This document shows positions 15,081 to 16,994 of a stretch of DNA of 16,994 nucleotides, one piece after another; position 1 is the stretch's first letter, and each line of letters opens with the position of its first letter. The position numbers and the translations under genes are program-made. The notes below the pieces were generated by a model. That model worked only from the letters and a program-made list of their open reading frames with translations. It made no database searches and was not told where the DNA came from. This DNA comes from JABFSC01 sp031389045. GTDB lineage: Bacteria > Desulfobacterota > Binatia > Bin18. Location: positions 1 through 16,994 of the forward strand of contig JANMSE010000303.1 in the NCBI GenBank assembly GCA_031389045.1. Reading direction: 5' to 3'.

Positions 15081-16067
15081 ATGGACACCGGGATTCCGAA
15101 GCGGCGACTGACCGTGATCGCCGCCGGTGGCACCATCAGCCATACGCGCGACCCACGCACTGGCCACAGCGGTCCGGGGCTCACCGCCGCGGAGTTGCTG
15201 CGACACACGACGATCTCCGACACATACGAGATTCATCCGATTGATCTCGCTGAACGGACAACGCCACTCCGACATCCACACGAACTGCTCAATCTTGCCC
15301 GCGCCATTCAACAGGCGGCGGACACCAGTGACGGCGTGGTGGTGACCCACGGTACCGACACGATGGAGGAAGTCGCCTATCTGGTTGATGAGACCGTGCG
15401 GGCCACGGTGCCGATTGTGTTCACCGGAGCGATGCGCCCAAGTTGGGCGAGTGGCTATGATGGCGGGCGCAACCTCGACAACGCGCTCCGTGTCGCGGCG
15501 ACCGTGGCGGCTGACTACGGCACGCTGGTGACAATGCACGACGAGATTTTCGAGGCGTGGAGCGTATACAAAACGGATACCGGAGCAATGGATGCCTTCA
15601 CCGCGCGAAGAGGCGCGCCATACGGACGTATTCTTGGCGATCAGCTTACGCTCACATGGCGACCGGTTGTGCGCGCACGCCGCGGAGCAATTCCACCAAC
15701 ACTTCCGCCCTCAGTGCCAATTTTGATGATGGGAGTTGGCGATGATGGAGCCGGATTCGAAGGTACGTTGTCACAGCATGGGCAAGGCATCGTCGTCGCC
15801 AGCATGGCGGCGGGCGCGGTGCCACCGATAGCGTATGAAAAGCTCATGGTGCTAGCGAAGAGCGGACTGCCCATCGTGCTGTGCTCAAGTGCGACGAGTG
15901 GCCGCACGGCGGAGGAACATTACTATCCCAAGGCGTATGACGCGCTCCGCGCGGCGGGCATCGCGATCGAGGATTGGTTATCGCCACGCAAGGCGCGCAT
16001 ACGGCTCATGGTGAGTATGGGATTACACACGGCGTATGTGCCGTTTGGGGGAGAGTTCTTACCGTAG
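15081..16067 (+). CDS. Asparaginase/glutaminase-family amidohydrolase
   Basis: This 328-residue protein has the two catalytic threonine motifs of the asparaginase family: A-A-G-G-T-I-S (Thr18) and T-H-G-T-D-T-M-E-E (Thr92, Asp93). T-G-A-M-R-P, D-G-G-R-N-L and K-T-D-T-G-A-M-D-A-F follow. No signal peptide is seen, so it is cytoplasmic. Family members hydrolyse L-asparagine or glutamine side-chain amides. It follows egtD by 3 nt, so it is expressed with the ergothioneine genes. A link to gamma-glutamyl or amide intermediates is possible, but simple cotranscription is enough to explain it. Confidence 0.92.
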   Translation: MDTGIPKRRLTVIAAGGTISHTRDPRTGHSGPGLTAAELLRHTTISDTYEIHPIDLAERTTPLRHPHELLNLARAIQQAADTSDGVVVTHGTDTMEEVAYLVDETVRATVPIVFTGAMRPSWASGYDGGRNLDNALRVAATVAADYGTLVTMHDEIFEAWSVYKTDTGAMDAFTARRGAPYGRILGDQLTLTWRPVVRARRGAIPPTLPPSVPILMMGVGDDGAGFEGTLSQHGQGIVVASMAAGAVPPIAYEKLMVLAKSGLPIVLCSSATSGRTAEEHYYPKAYDALRAAGIAIEDWLSPRKARIRLMVSMGLHTAYVPFGGEFLP

Positions 16068-16083
16068 CGACCGCGCCCTTTCT

Positions 16084-16101
16084 CGACAGGAAGAGCTGTC
16101 G
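16084..16101. terminator. Weak hairpin between convergent genes
   Basis: CGACAG (16084-16089) pairs with CTGTCG (16096-16101) over a 6-nt loop, 16 bp after the asparaginase stop and before the convergent antitoxin gene. No T tract is present, so termination is only suggested by position. Confidence 0.3.
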
Positions 16102-16131
16102 TGATTAGGATGCCGAGGCTCCACTCCGTGG

Positions 16132-16452
16132 TCACGCGATCGCTTCCAGTCCTTTTTTTCGGACGAGGGACAGCAGCTTCAAGGATGGCCCCTGTGGTTG
16201 TTTCTCACCGCGTTCCCACTTGCTCACGAGTCCCGTGGTGACGTTTAGGTAGTTGGCGAACACCTCCTGACTCACCCCCGCCCGCTTGCGGAGCGCGGCG
16301 ATCTGTCTGGGCGAGAGTTCCTCAACCGTCATCAAACAGGACGCATCGAACTCATGCATGGTTTTGGTGTCAAGTAAACCCGCTTGATGTAAGTCCGTCA
16401 TCGCTTCGTGCAAAGCACCCAACGCCTTACTCCGATATTTTTTCTTCGCCAT
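16132..16452 (-). CDS. XRE-family antitoxin of the RelE-like pair
   Basis: This 106-residue protein has a helix-turn-helix at about residues 50-95 (S-P-R-Q-I-A-A-L-R-K-R-A-G-V-S-Q-E-V-F). The recognition region reads V-T-T-G-L-V-S-K-W-E-R-G-E-K-Q-P-Q-G, matching NadS/HigA-type antitoxins. A basic N-terminus (A-K-K-K-Y-R-S-K) precedes a helical segment that may contact the toxin. It overlaps the end of the toxin gene by 26 bp, and an AGAGGTG RBS lies in the toxin's coding end. It should neutralise the toxin and repress the pair. Confidence 0.9.
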   Translation of the reverse strand: MAKKKYRSKALGALHEAMTDLHQAGLLDTKTMHEFDASCLMTVEELSPRQIAALRKRAGVSQEVFANYLNVTTGLVSKWERGEKQPQGPSLKLLSLVRKKGLEAIA

Positions 16453-16801
16453 AGTTCACCTCTTCCAAGACTTTGCCTATATCCGCTTCGCGCAAATGCA
16501 GATACGCTCGTGCCGCTTTTTGATATTCCCGCAGTTCCTCGGGCTCCAAATTCTCTTGATCGCTTTTGGCGAACCCGTACAAAAACACCGCACGGCTACC
16601 TTTACGATAGACAATGATCGTCCGGTATCCGCCCCGCTTCCCTTCGCCGGCACGGGCGAGGCGTTTCTTTATCAGACCCGCTCCCAGGTCACCGTCATGG
16701 AGGCCCATTGCTATTTCACGCACGGCCTCCGCCAGCTTCTGGTCGCGGATGCCTTCTTTCCGCGCGAACCGACCAAATCCTTTCGTCTTGAAAACCCTCA
16801 T
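16427..16801 (-). CDS. RelE-family toxin
   Basis: This 124-residue protein fits the RelE toxin family PF06296. It has M-R-V-F-K-T-K-G-F-x-R-F-A-R-K-E-G-I near the start, G-D-L-G-A-G-L-I-K-K-R-L-A-R-A-G-E-G-K-R in the middle, and G-G-Y-R-T-I-I-V-Y-R-K then V-F-L-Y-G-F-A-K at the end of the fold. Such toxins usually cut mRNA in the ribosome. A Met 12 codons earlier (16837) would include the palindrome inside the gene; ATG 16801 matches the family's start. The antitoxin gene follows with a 26-bp overlap. Toxicity is inferred. Confidence 0.9.
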   Translation of the reverse strand: MRVFKTKGFGRFARKEGIRDQKLAEAVREIAMGLHDGDLGAGLIKKRLARAGEGKRGGYRTIIVYRKGSRAVFLYGFAKSDQENLEPEELREYQKAARAYLHLREADIGKVLEEVNYGEEKISE

Positions 16802-16810
16802 CCGACTCTC

Positions 16811-16822
16811 TCTCGCGCGAGA
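16811..16822. promoter_or_regulatory. Palindromic operator candidate for the RelE/XRE pair
   Basis: TCTCGCGCGAGA is a perfect 12-bp palindrome ending nine bases before the toxin ATG on the minus strand. The XRE antitoxin is the likely binder, which would give the usual autoregulation. Its position overlaps where a promoter or RBS should lie. Confidence 0.5.
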
Positions 16823-16859
16823 CTCAGGCTGTGGCACCCCGCGTCATGGAAGAAGTCGC

Positions 16860-16994
16860 CTACTTCTTCGCCCACAAATCCGCGTACCCCACCACCTCAA
16901 CCGCTTGCACCTCCGGAGTCATCAACAGCGGCTCTTCGGTATCGAGGTTGATCGCGACAAACTCCAGCCGCGCATCTTTTTGCCAATTCTTGAC
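16860..16994 (-). CDS. C-terminal end of an unidentified minus-strand gene
   Basis: A minus-strand frame is open from the window edge for 44 codons and stops at TAG (16860-16862). It reads like real protein (F-V-A-I-N-L-D-T-E-E-P-L-L then V-V-G-Y-A-D-L-W-A-K-K), balanced in composition, and it ends 58 bp before the toxin start on the same strand. I do not recognise the family, and 44 codons is short enough that a chance frame remains possible. Confidence 0.45.
   Translation of the reverse strand, partial: VKNWQKDARLEFVAINLDTEEPLLMTPEVQAVEVVGYADLWAKK

Overview
The window looks like chromosomal DNA from a moderately GC-rich, Gram-negative-type bacterium, probably from an uncultured or poorly known lineage. 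The diderm inference rests on an anchored protein that ends in an OmpA-type peptidoglycan-binding domain. Genes are densely packed and often overlap by 4 nt. Several gaps carry tandem 7-nt repeats, and one carries a small MITE-like element. I see no rRNA, tRNA, CRISPR array or intact transposase, and I cannot name the species.

Layout, left to right. (1) 1-222: a perfect 74-bp inverted repeat touches the left edge; its right arm is the start of a small TPR gene (149-505). (2) 540-2964: two alpha/beta-hydrolases flank a convergent or divergent zinc-ribbon Nudix hydrolase. (3) 3063-7697: a two-gene operon encodes a 1004-residue tubulin/FtsZ-superfamily protein and a membrane-anchored protein with a zinc ribbon, one TM helix, a Pro-rich linker, a PstS-like domain and an OmpA domain. 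(4) 7765-8444: a toxin-antitoxin pair (Gp49/HigB-like toxin, XRE antitoxin). (5) 8517-10327, minus strand: a glutathione S-transferase overlaps a BT1-type MFS transporter. (6) 10328-10667: no gene; it holds a 144-bp MITE-like element with IS66-like ends and an 8-bp target duplication, then TTTTGCC repeats. (7) 10668-16067: an ATP-grasp ligase, then the ergothioneine genes egtC, egtB and egtD, then an asparaginase-family hydrolase. (8) 16132-16801, minus strand: a second toxin-antitoxin pair (RelE-like toxin, XRE antitoxin) with a palindrome just upstream. (9) 16860-16994: the C-terminal end of an unidentified minus-strand gene.

How the genes work together. EgtD trimethylates histidine to hercynine, EgtB joins it oxidatively to gamma-glutamylcysteine, and EgtC removes the glutamate. 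No usual EgtA (gamma-glutamylcysteine ligase) and no EgtE (C-S lyase) is in view. The ATP-grasp enzyme in front of egtC is a candidate for the missing ligation or for a modification step. The tubulin-like and OmpA-anchored pair fits a proposed membrane-remodelling system: a cytoplasmic GTPase/filament protein could be tied through a single-pass anchor to the cell wall, with an anion-binding periplasmic domain as a possible sensor. This pair is the strongest candidate here for a poorly described system.
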